64,000 nucleotides of DNA from Chryseobacterium sp. FH2 (GTDB taxonomy: Bacteria > Bacteroidota > Bacteroidia > Flavobacteriales > Weeksellaceae). Shown piece by piece: positions 16,259 to 25,553 of this stretch. A model generated the notes under the pieces. The model worked only from the letters and a program-made list of their open reading frames with translations. It did not search any database and was not told where the DNA came from. Each line of letters begins with the position of its first letter. Position 1 is the first letter of the stretch. The position numbers were made by a program, and so were the translations under genes. The DNA lies in assembly GCF_001045455.1 (NCBI RefSeq), contig NZ_LFNE01000003.1, positions 310,001-374,000 of the forward strand. Direction: 5' to 3'.

Positions 16259-17497
16259 ATGAATATTTTAGATAAAATAAAAACCCGTCTCGGTCCGTTA
16301 GGCGATCATGCCCATTATGCTCATGGGTACTATGCTTATCCAAGGCTTGAGGGAGATATTAGCAATATGATGCTTTTTAATGAAAAAAAGAAATTGGTTT
16401 GGAGCCTGAATAATTATTTAGGGTTAGCCAATCATCCTGAAGTTAGAAAAGCGGATGCTGAAGGAGCCAGGCAATATGGTCTTGCTTATCCGATGGGAGC
16501 ACGAATGATGAGTGGAAATACTAAATTGCATGAAGAGTTTGAAGAAAAAATTGCTGATTATGTTCAAAAGGAAGATGCTTTTTTATTAAATTACGGTTAT
16601 CAGGGAATGGTATCAATAATTGATAGCCTGGTTGACCGGAAAGATGTAATAGTATATGACGCAGAATCACATGCATGTATTATTGACGGAATGCGTTTGC
16701 ATCTTGGGAAACGGTTTGTTTTTAAGCACAATGATATAAAGGATTGTGAAAAACAATTGGAACGTGCGAAAAAAATAGTACAAGAAACAAAAGGCGCCAT
16801 ATTGGTAATAACAGAAGGTGTTTTTGGCATGCGTGGGGATCAGGGGAAACTAAAAGAAATTGTAGCGCTTAAAGATAAATTTGATTTTTCCCTCTTGGTA
16901 GATGATGCTCATGGAATTGGCTGTCTGGGAAAAACGGGAGCAGGGACTGGGGAAGAACAGGGGATCCAGGATGGTATTGATTTTTATTTTGGAACATTTG
17001 CTAAATCATTTGCAGGTATTGGTGCTTTTGTTGCCAGTACCAAAGAGGCTATATTATTTTTAAAATATAATATGCGGTCACAGATATTTGCTAAAGCACT
17101 GCCCATGCCAATGGTTTTTGGTGCTTTAAAACGATTGGAATTAATTCGTACAAAGCCGGAGCTTAGAGAAAAATTATGGACAATAACACATAATCTGCAA
17201 AATGGTCTGACCGATGCAGGTTTCGATATTGGCAATACCAATTCTCCGGTAACGCCCGTTTATCTCAATGGTACTATCGGAGAAGCTACAGCTTTGGTGC
17301 ACGACTTACGGGAAAATCATCAGATCTTCTGCTCTATGGTAGTTTATCCTGTCGTGCCAAAAGGAATGATTATTTTACGATTAATCCCCACGGCGGTACA
17401 TACCTTAGAAGATGTTGAAAGAACAATAAGTGTATTTAAAAAGATTAGGACAAATCTGAATTTAGGTTATTATAACCAGCCGGGAGAGACGAATTAA
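16259..17497 (+). CDS. PLP-dependent alpha-oxoamine synthase (serine palmitoyltransferase/KBL-like)
   Basis: A 412-aa fold-type I PLP enzyme of the alpha-oxoamine synthase group, which condenses an amino acid with an acyl-CoA and releases CO2. Signatures are NNYLGLANHPEV, DAESHACIIDGMRLH, VDDAHGIGCLG and the PLP lysine K249 in FGTFAKSFAGIGAF. I consider it closest to Bacteroidota serine palmitoyltransferase or cysteate acyltransferase-type enzymes; glycine C-acetyltransferase is an alternative made attractive by the glycine cleavage genes upstream. It is the last gene of the run; a strong terminator follows. Confidence 0.85.
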   Translation: MNILDKIKTRLGPLGDHAHYAHGYYAYPRLEGDISNMMLFNEKKKLVWSLNNYLGLANHPEVRKADAEGARQYGLAYPMGARMMSGNTKLHEEFEEKIADYVQKEDAFLLNYGYQGMVSIIDSLVDRKDVIVYDAESHACIIDGMRLHLGKRFVFKHNDIKDCEKQLERAKKIVQETKGAILVITEGVFGMRGDQGKLKEIVALKDKFDFSLLVDDAHGIGCLGKTGAGTGEEQGIQDGIDFYFGTFAKSFAGIGAFVASTKEAILFLKYNMRSQIFAKALPMPMVFGALKRLELIRTKPELREKLWTITHNLQNGLTDAGFDIGNTNSPVTPVYLNGTIGEATALVHDLRENHQIFCSMVVYPVVPKGMIILRLIPTAVHTLEDVERTISVFKKIRTNLNLGYYNQPGETN

Positions 17498-17579
17498 CCT
17501 GGCAATGAAAATATAGCAGAACATTTATATTATTCAATAATACGATACATAGGTCTGAATATTATGTATATTTTTTTTT

Positions 17580-17614
17580 AGTATTACTACATTTTTGTAG
17601 TAATACTTTTTTTA
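17580..17614 (+). terminator. Rho-independent terminator of the pckA operon
   Basis: AGTATTACTACA (17580-17591) and TGTAGTAATACT (17596-17607) form a perfect 12-bp stem with a TTTT loop, followed by a run of T. It closes the pckA-to-oxoamine-synthase unit. Confidence 0.9.
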
Positions 17615-17788
17615 CTGTAAAATTTTTACAGACATCCAAATTCAGCTGTTTTTATCCAATCTTCCATACGTATCTGTATGTGCTGATTTTTAGATATTTA
17701 CTTTAATGAAGACTTTCCTGGTGGGGTTTTACAATATTAATTAAATGAAAATTAATGCATGATATAGAAAATATTAATAATAATTATT

Positions 17789-17796
17789 TATCTTTG
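17789..17796 (+). promoter_or_regulatory. Putative -7 promoter element of the polysaccharide locus (TATCTTTG)
   Basis: TATCTTTG fits TAnnTTTG exactly and is followed by CGG, a common context in Flavobacteriia. It lies 65 bases upstream of the first gene of the glycan locus. The rest of 17608-17860 holds nothing else I can name. Confidence 0.55.
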
Positions 17797-17860
17797 CGGA
17801 ATAATAAAAGCCACCAAATGTTGAATTAAAAATAATGATATTTTTAAGGTTTATTGTAGT

Positions 17861-19771
17861 ATGGGGAATGTTTTTAAAGTCAAAGAATTTAGGTATATAC
17901 CTAGATGGTTAGTTTTTTTTATCGATATTTCAATCATTTCTTTTTCTATCTTAATTTCATATCTGTTCTTGAAAAGTCTGGAGGTAAAAATTAATTTTGT
18001 TGAATATCGGGATGAAGAAATATTTGCAATCATTGCTGTTAATATTTTATTTATGTTTCTGTTTAAAACATATGCAGGAATTATAAGATACTCCACTTTT
18101 TTTGATTTTTTTAAAATTGTGTGGTCGTCAGGGGGTACTTTTATAGTATTGCTGGTGCTGAATTTTATTTTAGAATTGATATTGGGTAAAACAGTGTATT
18201 TATACCCGATTCTTTTTTTATATTTTTTTATTTCTATTTTTCTGATGTTCTTTTTCAGAATGATGACCAAACAACTTTTTAGCTTGCTTATGGATCCCAA
18301 GGATGTCTTATCCAAAGTAAGAATTGCTGTTGTAGGTATAGAAGAGGAATCCGTGTCATTGGCGAATGCTATCATACATAATCCTCGCCATCCTTATCAG
18401 TTAGCAGGATTTCTTAGCGCCAGATCGGATTCTAAAAAAGCAATGTTGCTCGGTCATAAAATTTATAATAAAAGGGAATTTCTTAACAGTAATAATTGGG
18501 CGAGCCAATTTGATGCGGTTTTAATCAAAGGCATGATGGGCAAGTCTGAAATGGAAGAATGGACCACTCTCGCATTAGACAAAGGATTGCAGGTATTAAA
18601 AGCACCTGCAATTAACGAATTGAAAGAAGGTATTATAGAAAACATCCGTCCGCTTCAAATTGAGGATTTACTTGACCGTGTACCAATTAAGATAGAAAAT
18701 GAAGAGATAAGAAGCCGCCATTTTAATAAAAGTATTTTGGTAACCGGAGGAGCAGGATCTATTGGTAGCGAAATTGTAAGGCAGGTTGCTCAATTAGATT
18801 CATCACTTATTGTGGTTGTGGATCAGGCAGAATCTCCCTTGCATGAACTGAAGCTTGAGCTGTTGGAAAGATTTCCAAACCAGAATTTCAAATTTGTGTT
18901 GGCGGATATTTCAAACCACTATAGACTTGAAAGATTATTTGAAGATTACCGGTTTTCAATAGTTTATCATGCTGCGGCATATAAACATGTTCCTTTAATA
19001 GAAGACAATCCGCATGAAGCCATTTTTGTGAATATCGGGGGGACTAAAAATTTAGCTTTATTATCCAAACAATATAACGTTAATCGTTTTGTCATGGTAT
19101 CTACGGATAAGGCTGTGAACCCAACCAATGTAATGGGGGCTTCTAAGAGGGCTGCTGAACTTTTTGTGCAGTCTTTGCAAAACTCTCCGGGTAATACTAC
19201 AAAGTTTATTACGACACGCTTTGGAAATGTACTGGGTTCCAACGGTTCTGTGATACCGCATTTCAGAAAGCAAATTGAAAAGGGAGGCCCGGTTACGATT
19301 ACCCATCCCGATATCATTCGCTATTTTATGACTATTCCCGAAGCCTGTGAACTGGTGCTGCAGGCAGGAACAATGGGAAATGGAGGTGAGATTTACGTCT
19401 TTGATATGGGTAAACCTGTTAAAATCCTGGATCTGGCAAAAAGAATGATAAAATTATCAGGATATATACCGGATGTTGATATCAAAATTGACTTTATAGG
19501 CTTAAGGCCTGGTGAAAAGCTATATGAGGAGCTTTTAACAGATAATTCTACTACTATTCCCACACATCATGAGAAAATAATGATATCAAAAGATCCATTG
19601 ATGGAATTTGAAGATATAGAAGTCTTATGCAAACAAATTATGCGAGCGGCTATAAAAAAAGATAGTCTACAGGTCGTTAAAATTTTAAAGATAATCGTGC
19701 CGGAGTTTATAAGTAATAATTCGGAATTTGAAATTCTGGATAAAACACCTAAACATGAAGTATATCAATAA
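17861..19771 (+). CDS. UDP-GlcNAc 4,6-dehydratase, membrane-anchored (PglF/CapD-like)
   Basis: A 636-aa protein with four N-terminal membrane helices (about residues 15-140), a CoA-binding-like middle domain and a C-terminal short-chain dehydrogenase domain with the NAD motif TGGAGSIGSE at about 295-304. In place of the usual catalytic YxxxK it has M425-x3-K429 (NVMGASKR), the substitution known in the PglF/FlaA1 group. The expected reaction is UDP-GlcNAc to UDP-4-keto-6-deoxy-GlcNAc, first step to UDP-diacetylbacillosamine; PglE-, PglD- and PglC-like genes lie at the far end of the same locus (36-38.7 kb). It opens the locus. Confidence 0.9.
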   Translation: MGNVFKVKEFRYIPRWLVFFIDISIISFSILISYLFLKSLEVKINFVEYRDEEIFAIIAVNILFMFLFKTYAGIIRYSTFFDFFKIVWSSGGTFIVLLVLNFILELILGKTVYLYPILFLYFFISIFLMFFFRMMTKQLFSLLMDPKDVLSKVRIAVVGIEEESVSLANAIIHNPRHPYQLAGFLSARSDSKKAMLLGHKIYNKREFLNSNNWASQFDAVLIKGMMGKSEMEEWTTLALDKGLQVLKAPAINELKEGIIENIRPLQIEDLLDRVPIKIENEEIRSRHFNKSILVTGGAGSIGSEIVRQVAQLDSSLIVVVDQAESPLHELKLELLERFPNQNFKFVLADISNHYRLERLFEDYRFSIVYHAAAYKHVPLIEDNPHEAIFVNIGGTKNLALLSKQYNVNRFVMVSTDKAVNPTNVMGASKRAAELFVQSLQNSPGNTTKFITTRFGNVLGSNGSVIPHFRKQIEKGGPVTITHPDIIRYFMTIPEACELVLQAGTMGNGGEIYVFDMGKPVKILDLAKRMIKLSGYIPDVDIKIDFIGLRPGEKLYEELLTDNSTTIPTHHEKIMISKDPLMEFEDIEVLCKQIMRAAIKKDSLQVVKILKIIVPEFISNNSEFEILDKTPKHEVYQ

Positions 19772-20012
19772 TATAGCTTGAAATACGATCAAGGAATGTT
19801 AAAAATAAACAAATATTTTGACTGTTTTTTTTTCAATCGGAACGAAAATTGCTACAGAAAGAATTAATCTTAAAATAATAAAATTGCATTAAAACACGTT
19901 TCACATCTAAGTGAAAACTTTAATAATATAGAAAAATATTCGCAGTTTGCTCTTTTATCATAAATACTTTTAATAAAATTAGCAATAACTTTAAGTAGAC
20001 TAAAAATAACAT

Positions 20013-20804
20013 ATGAAGAAAACTATTATTACATATTTAATACTCTTATCGGTTATTTTGTTATCGTGCAGACCGAAACAAAATATGGTATACATGTCAA
20101 AACATAATATGGAAGAGGAGGTTACTAAGGCAAAGTTTCAGGGCTTACATATTCAGGAAGGGGACGTTCTTCTGATTCTTGTTTCTGCACTGGATGAAAT
20201 TGCGGTAAAACCTTTTAACCTTAACACAGCAAATAAAGTGGGAACCGATTCAAGTACCGGGATGAATCAATATGTACAGCCAAGTGAGTATGTAGTAAAT
20301 GAAGAAGGATATATATACTTTCCGGTATTAGGGAATGTTTACAGTAAAGGAATGACCCAGGTACAACTAAAACAAGAGCTGGAGTCTCGCCTAAAGAGAT
20401 ATCTCACAGATCCTATGGTGACAATTACTCTAAAAAACTTTAATGTAAGTGTTTTAGGTGAGGTAAAGGAGCCCGGGCAGAAAGAAAGTGTTTCCCAGAA
20501 GATTAATATCTTTCAGGCATTGGGTCTTGCAGGTGATATGACAGATTTTGGAGACCGCACGAATGTGAAACTTATCCGTACTGGAGATGATGGGACAGAT
20601 CAGATTGTAAATGTAGATCTTACAAGATCAGATATTGTAAGTTCACCTTACTATTATATGAAGCAAAACGACATATTATATGTACAGCCGGATAAAAACA
20701 AACAAGTTCAGGCAAACTCTAATCCAAACAGAGCTCTGACATTCCAGATTATTGGCGCATTACTAACAGCAGGTACTCTTATTATTGCTTTAACAAGACG
20801 ATAA
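20013..20804 (+). CDS. Polysaccharide export outer-membrane lipoprotein (Wza-like)
   Basis: A 263-aa protein with a lipoprotein signal ending in LLSC (cysteine about residue 19), then the poly-export (PES) domain with GDVLLILVSALDE and YVVNEEGYIYFPVLGNVYSKGMT, followed by SLBB-like segments (NVSVLGEVKEPGQ). A C-terminal hydrophobic helix (TFQIIGALLTAGTLIIAL) fits the membrane-spanning part of the export channel. It forms the outer-membrane pore for capsular or exopolysaccharide together with the Wzc-like protein encoded three bases downstream. The 241 bases upstream hold no other gene. Confidence 0.93.
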   Translation: MKKTIITYLILLSVILLSCRPKQNMVYMSKHNMEEEVTKAKFQGLHIQEGDVLLILVSALDEIAVKPFNLNTANKVGTDSSTGMNQYVQPSEYVVNEEGYIYFPVLGNVYSKGMTQVQLKQELESRLKRYLTDPMVTITLKNFNVSVLGEVKEPGQKESVSQKINIFQALGLAGDMTDFGDRTNVKLIRTGDDGTDQIVNVDLTRSDIVSSPYYYMKQNDILYVQPDKNKQVQANSNPNRALTFQIIGALLTAGTLIIALTRR

Positions 20805-20807
20805 AAT

Positions 20808-23147
20808 ATGCATCAGACAGAATTTCAGGCAAAGGAAGAAAAATTAAATATAAGAAAAACTATTTCTAAATACCTGTATAAATGGCCTTGGTTTATTGCC
20901 TCTATTTTGGTCTTTGTAATAGGTGCTTATATTTATCTGAGGTATACTGTACCTCAATATCAATCGAAAACTACCCTTAAATTTGATAAAAAACAAACCG
21001 ATCTGTCCTCGGCCTTGGCAGATCTTGATAATCTCGGTATAGGTTTAGGCAACGCTGATGAGCTGAAAAGTGAAGCAGCGGTTGTCAATTCACGACCTAT
21101 ACTCATGCAGGTAGTACAAAATCTTAATCTCAACGTGGAATATTATAATTCAGGAGAAATTAAAGATTCGCAACTGTTTACCAAAGTTCCTATAACTGCA
21201 AAGATTATAACTTACAACAATAATAAAAAATTCGTATCCTCTGAATACACTGTAACAGGTGTAAAGGAAGATCAGTTTACGCTTCATAGTGAAAAAAAGG
21301 GGGATATTACAGGAAAATTTAATATTCCTTTACATCTGGATTTCGGAACAGTAATATTACAAAGAAATCCTGCTGTTGCATTTAGAACAGAATATAAAAT
21401 TATTTTTTCGAATCCAATTGAGAAAGTCAAAAAACTAGAAAAAACAATACAGGTAAATTTACCGGATGAGAAGGCTCTGTTAATGGACATTAGCTTAATA
21501 GGCTCCCTTCCTGAAAAGTCAGAAGCTATTCTGAATGAAGTGACCAGACAGTATAATTTAGATGGTCAGAAGGATAAGAATATTCAGGCCCAGAATACTC
21601 AGGAGTTTATAGATAAAAGACTGGAGGTTATTACCAAGGATCTTTCAGGGGTAGAAAATCAGAAAGAAGATTTCCAAAACCGTAATCGTATTGTTGATTT
21701 ACAGGCACAGGCAGAATTGGCGCTTCAAAATACAAGTGAAAATACAAAGGCTCTTCTTCAGCAGCAGGCTCAGCTTGATCTTTTAAATTCTCTTACAGCA
21801 GAAGCCTTAAAAGGCAATAACCAGCTTATGCCGTCTAATCTTGGGCTGAATCCTTCGTTGGAACAATCTATTTCTCAATATAATTTGCTTCTTATCAGTA
21901 GGAATAAAACCCTTAAACAGGCCACTAATGAAAACCCTGCTATAATAGAAATGAATAGGGAAATTGCTTCTTTAAAGGATATAATTCGCGATAATATTCG
22001 TGAGCAGAAAGAGAGTGTACAGGCGGGTATTGCTCAGCTGCAAAATCAAATTACGAAAAATAACAATATTATAGAAAAGGTTCCCGGACAGTCTAAAATT
22101 TACAGAGGGATAGAACGTCAGCAGAACCTTAAAGAGCAGCTCTTTTTATTTCTTCTGCAAAAAAGAGAAGAAAATGCAATCAATCTGTCTGTAGATGTAC
22201 CAAAAGCCAAAATTGTAAATCCTGCATTTACAGAGGATACTCCGGTATCACCTAAAAGGGGTATCATTCTTCCGGGAGCTTTTTTCCTGGGGATATTAAT
22301 TCCTTTGGCCATTTTCTATTTACTATTCATGCTGGATGATAAGATTTATACGAGAGATGATATTAAAGAACGTTCCGGACTAGGAGTGCTGGTTGATATA
22401 CCGTCACTGAAAGACAATGAAAACCATCTGGTACAGAAAAACGACTTTTCAGAGTTGGCAGAGGCATTCAGGGTATTGGTTTCCAATCTTAAATTTGTGT
22501 TACCGGCAAAAGATTCTGCCAGCGTAATTATGGTAACTTCTTCGGTAAAAGGAGAAGGGAAAACTCTTGTATCGGTTAATCTAGCTCTTACATTAGCCAA
22601 TAAAAACGGAAGAGCCCTTCTGATTGGTTCAGATATTCGTAATCCTCAAATTCAGCGATATGATAGTGAACCTACTAAAAGAAAAGGGCTTACTGAATTT
22701 TTATATGATGATACAATAAATGTGGAAGAACTTATTCATACGTCATCTACTAATCCTTATTGTGATGTTATTTACGCAGGAGCTATTCCTCCTAATCCTC
22801 AGGAACTGCTTTCTAACGGAAGATATCAAAAGCTTATTGAGCAGATGTCCTCTCAGTATGCGTATATTATTATAGACTCTGCACCGCTTATGTTGGTTTC
22901 AGATACTCTCAGTATTGCAGATGTGGCTGATGCAGCTTTATATGTGGTAAGGTCTGGAGTATCAAAAAATATATTAATAGATTTTGCTAACGATTTGGTG
23001 AAAGACTCAAAACTCAGCAATGTATCTTTTGTCATTAACGATGTTTCAAAAAAGGCAGGAGGTTATGGATATAACTATAGCTATGGATACGGTTATGGGC
23101 ACACCAGTGATAAAAAATCTTGGTGGAAGAAAATTTTTAAATCATAG
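20808..23147 (+). CDS. Polysaccharide copolymerase and BY-kinase (Wzc-like)
   Basis: A 779-aa inner-membrane protein: Wzz-type chain-length domain flanked by membrane helices (about 27-50 and 480-505), long coiled-coil periplasmic region, and a cytoplasmic bacterial tyrosine kinase domain. Walker A SSVKGEGKT (about 576-584), Walker A' LLIGSDIR and Walker B IIIDSAPL are present. The C-terminal tail is a tyrosine cluster (GGYGYNYSYGYGYGH), the usual autophosphorylation site. It controls polymer length and export with the Wza-like protein. Complete and canonical. Confidence 0.95.
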   Translation: MHQTEFQAKEEKLNIRKTISKYLYKWPWFIASILVFVIGAYIYLRYTVPQYQSKTTLKFDKKQTDLSSALADLDNLGIGLGNADELKSEAAVVNSRPILMQVVQNLNLNVEYYNSGEIKDSQLFTKVPITAKIITYNNNKKFVSSEYTVTGVKEDQFTLHSEKKGDITGKFNIPLHLDFGTVILQRNPAVAFRTEYKIIFSNPIEKVKKLEKTIQVNLPDEKALLMDISLIGSLPEKSEAILNEVTRQYNLDGQKDKNIQAQNTQEFIDKRLEVITKDLSGVENQKEDFQNRNRIVDLQAQAELALQNTSENTKALLQQQAQLDLLNSLTAEALKGNNQLMPSNLGLNPSLEQSISQYNLLLISRNKTLKQATNENPAIIEMNREIASLKDIIRDNIREQKESVQAGIAQLQNQITKNNNIIEKVPGQSKIYRGIERQQNLKEQLFLFLLQKREENAINLSVDVPKAKIVNPAFTEDTPVSPKRGIILPGAFFLGILIPLAIFYLLFMLDDKIYTRDDIKERSGLGVLVDIPSLKDNENHLVQKNDFSELAEAFRVLVSNLKFVLPAKDSASVIMVTSSVKGEGKTLVSVNLALTLANKNGRALLIGSDIRNPQIQRYDSEPTKRKGLTEFLYDDTINVEELIHTSSTNPYCDVIYAGAIPPNPQELLSNGRYQKLIEQMSSQYAYIIIDSAPLMLVSDTLSIADVADAALYVVRSGVSKNILIDFANDLVKDSKLSNVSFVINDVSKKAGGYGYNYSYGYGYGHTSDKKSWWKKIFKS

Positions 23148-23149
23148 AA

Positions 23150-24118
23150 ATGAATAAAATTTTAATTACTGGCGGAGCAGGTTTTATAGGTTCCAACTTG
23201 ACGGAGTATTTTTTAAACAAGGGGTATTATGTTGTTTGCCTGGATAATTTTGCAACAGGACACCGCTATAATATTGAACCTTTTTTAGAAAACTCGAATT
23301 ATAAATTAATTGAAGGGGATATCCGTGATTTAGAAACTTGTAAAACAGCAGTAGAAGGGGTAGATTATATCTTGCATCAGGCTGCTTTGGGGTCAGTACC
23401 CCGTTCAATTAAAGATCCTGTCACAAGTAATGATGTGAATGTAACAGGCTTTTTAAATATGCTGATTGCAGCAAGGGATGCTAATATCAAACGTTTTGTA
23501 TATGCCGCTTCATCATCCACATATGGTGATTCTGAATCTTTGCCAAAAGTGGAGGATGTAATAGGTAAGCCATTATCCCCTTATGCAGTTACAAAATTTG
23601 TGAATGAGCTGTATGCTGATGTATTTAGTAAAACCTATGGTATTCAATGTATCGGTTTACGTTATTTCAACGTATTCGGGCGCCGTCAGGATCCCAATGG
23701 TGCTTATGCTGCTGTCATTCCGTTATTTGTAAAGCAATTGATAAACCACGAATCTCCTAAAATTAACGGAACAGGAGATTATTCCCGTGATTTTACTTAT
23801 ATCGATAATGTCATTCAGATGAATGAATTAGCAATGTTATCTGAGAACGCCGAAGCTGTGAATACAGTTTATAATACAGCAGTGGGTGATCGTACAACCT
23901 TAAATGATTTAATGCATTACCTGAAAAAATATTTAAGTGAATTTGATCCGGAAATTGCTAACGTTAATACTATTTATGGTCCTAATCGGATAGGAGATAT
24001 TCCGCATTCGTTAGCATCCATTAAAAAAGCAGAAAAATTATTGGGATATAAACCCAGTCATACTATAGATAAAGGCTTGAAAGAAGCAGTTCAATGGTAT
24101 TGGGAAAATTTAAAGTAA
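23150..24118 (+). CDS. NAD-dependent UDP-HexNAc 4-epimerase (WbpP-like)
   Basis: A 322-aa extended SDR. NAD motif GGAGFIG at 8-14, the serine-rich catalytic region ASSSTYGD, and Y145-x3-K149 (SPYAVTK). The features [23 protein letters not shown] and the length match UDP-GlcNAc/UDP-GalNAc C4 epimerases such as WbpP and TviC. It starts two bases after the Wzc-like gene and is followed by a UDP-sugar dehydrogenase; together they would make UDP-GalNAcA, either enzyme acting first. Exact substrate is inferred from family and neighbour. Confidence 0.9.
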   Translation: MNKILITGGAGFIGSNLTEYFLNKGYYVVCLDNFATGHRYNIEPFLENSNYKLIEGDIRDLETCKTAVEGVDYILHQAALGSVPRSIKDPVTSNDVNVTGFLNMLIAARDANIKRFVYAASSSTYGDSESLPKVEDVIGKPLSPYAVTKFVNELYADVFSKTYGIQCIGLRYFNVFGRRQDPNGAYAAVIPLFVKQLINHESPKINGTGDYSRDFTYIDNVIQMNELAMLSENAEAVNTVYNTAVGDRTTLNDLMHYLKKYLSEFDPEIANVNTIYGPNRIGDIPHSLASIKKAEKLLGYKPSHTIDKGLKEAVQWYWENLK

Positions 24119-24140
24119 ACATTTTTTGAATCGAATTTTT

Positions 24141-25433
24141 ATGGAAAAAAAATATAAAATTGCCGTTATCGGATTAGGATATGTCGGTTTACCTTTAGCG
24201 CGTTTGTTTGCAACTCAGTATCCGGTTGTAGGATTTGATATCAATCAAAAAAGGATTGATGAATTAAACACAGGAATAGACAGTACTTTAGAAGTAGAAA
24301 ATAATGTCTTACAAGCTGTGTTATTAAAAGAAAACCCTTCACTTGAAGGGGAGAATAATGGACTATATTGCTCGGCAAATATTGATGATATCCGTGATGC
24401 AAATATCTATATCGTAACGGTCCCAACACCGGTTGATAAGCATAATCGTCCTGATTTGACGCCGTTGTACAAATCTTCTGAAACGGTAGCTAAAGTATTG
24501 TCAAAAGGGGATATTGTGATTTATGAATCTACAGTATATCCAGGAGTTACAGAGGAAGAGTGTATTCCTGTATTAGAAAAAGATTCCGGGCTAAAGTTTA
24601 ATCAGGATTTCTTTGCAGGTTATTCACCGGAGCGAATCAATCCGGGTGATAAAGAGCATACAGTAGAGAAAATTTTAAAAGTTACTTCAGGTTCCACTCC
24701 TGAAATTGGAAAAATAGTAGATAATTTATATAAATCTGTAATTGTTGCCGGTACCCATCTTGCTCCGACAATAAAGGTAGCAGAAGCGGCTAAAGTGATT
24801 GAAAATTCGCAAAGAGATATTAATATTGCCTTTGTCAATGAGCTTGCGAAAATTTTTAATCTGCTGGATATTGATACTCATGCGGTATTGGAAGCTGCGG
24901 GAACCAAATGGAACTTTTTACCCTTTAAACCCGGATTGGTAGGCGGTCACTGTATTGGGGTAGATCCTTATTATTTGGCTCAGAAAGCTCAGGAAAAAGG
25001 ATATCATCCGGAAATTATTTTAGCGGGTCGTCGCTTAAATGATTCTATGGGAGAATACGTTGCTTCTCAGCTTGTAAAGACATTGATTAGAAAAGATATT
25101 AAAGTAAATGGAGCGAAAGTGCTGAATTTAGGAATTACCTTTAAAGAGAATTGTCCGGATGTAAGAAATACTAAAGCAGTGGATGTGATTAATGGGCTTG
25201 CAGACTATGCTTTAGATGTCACGACTTTTGATCCGTGGGCTAACCCTGAAGAAGTAAAACATGAGTATAATCTTCATGTTGTAAATAAGATTCCGGACGA
25301 AAAGTTTGATGCGATTATTCTGACGGTTGCACATAAAGAATTCATTGATATAAATTTGAATAATTATTTAAAGGAAGGAGGAATAATTTATGATGTGAAG
25401 GGAGTTTTAGAAGAATGCGATTCTAGGCTGTAA
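24141..25433 (+). CDS. UDP-N-acetylhexosamine 6-dehydrogenase (WbpO/TviB-like)
   Basis: A 430-aa nucleotide-sugar dehydrogenase that oxidises C6 of a UDP-HexNAc to the uronic acid. NAD motif [12 protein letters not shown] is at the N-terminus, [10 protein letters not shown] in the middle and the catalytic cysteine is C271 in [12 protein letters not shown]. The best match by motif is the TviB/WbpO group. I took the ATG at 24141; a TTG fifteen bases upstream is in frame but adds only an atypical five residues. It pairs with the epimerase gene just upstream. Confidence 0.92.
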   Translation: MEKKYKIAVIGLGYVGLPLARLFATQYPVVGFDINQKRIDELNTGIDSTLEVENNVLQAVLLKENPSLEGENNGLYCSANIDDIRDANIYIVTVPTPVDKHNRPDLTPLYKSSETVAKVLSKGDIVIYESTVYPGVTEEECIPVLEKDSGLKFNQDFFAGYSPERINPGDKEHTVEKILKVTSGSTPEIGKIVDNLYKSVIVAGTHLAPTIKVAEAAKVIENSQRDINIAFVNELAKIFNLLDIDTHAVLEAAGTKWNFLPFKPGLVGGHCIGVDPYYLAQKAQEKGYHPEIILAGRRLNDSMGEYVASQLVKTLIRKDIKVNGAKVLNLGITFKENCPDVRNTKAVDVINGLADYALDVTTFDPWANPEEVKHEYNLHVVNKIPDEKFDAIILTVAHKEFIDINLNNYLKEGGIIYDVKGVLEECDSRL

Positions 25434-25440
25434 TACAATC

Positions 25441-25483
25441 AAAGTTGAGGGAAAAAGTAATGCTTTTTCTCTTGACTTTTCTA
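25441..25483 (+). terminator. Long wobble-paired hairpin downstream of the UDP-sugar dehydrogenase
   Basis: Bases 25441-25457 pair with 25463-25479 across a five-base TAATG loop; all 17 positions pair if three G-U pairs are allowed. A short T run follows. It could partly terminate transcription after the precursor genes, before the polymerase gene. Confidence 0.7.
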
Positions 25484-25553
25484 GAATCCATCCGGTATTG
25501 GAGGATTTAATATAGTATAATATTTTAATTGGAAAGTAAGCAGCTTGTTGGGC

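Noticed and set aside
17851-18375. 174-codon minus-strand frame opposite the PglF-like gene
   Set aside because: Lys/Ile-rich shadow of the membrane-helix region of a well-supported gene.
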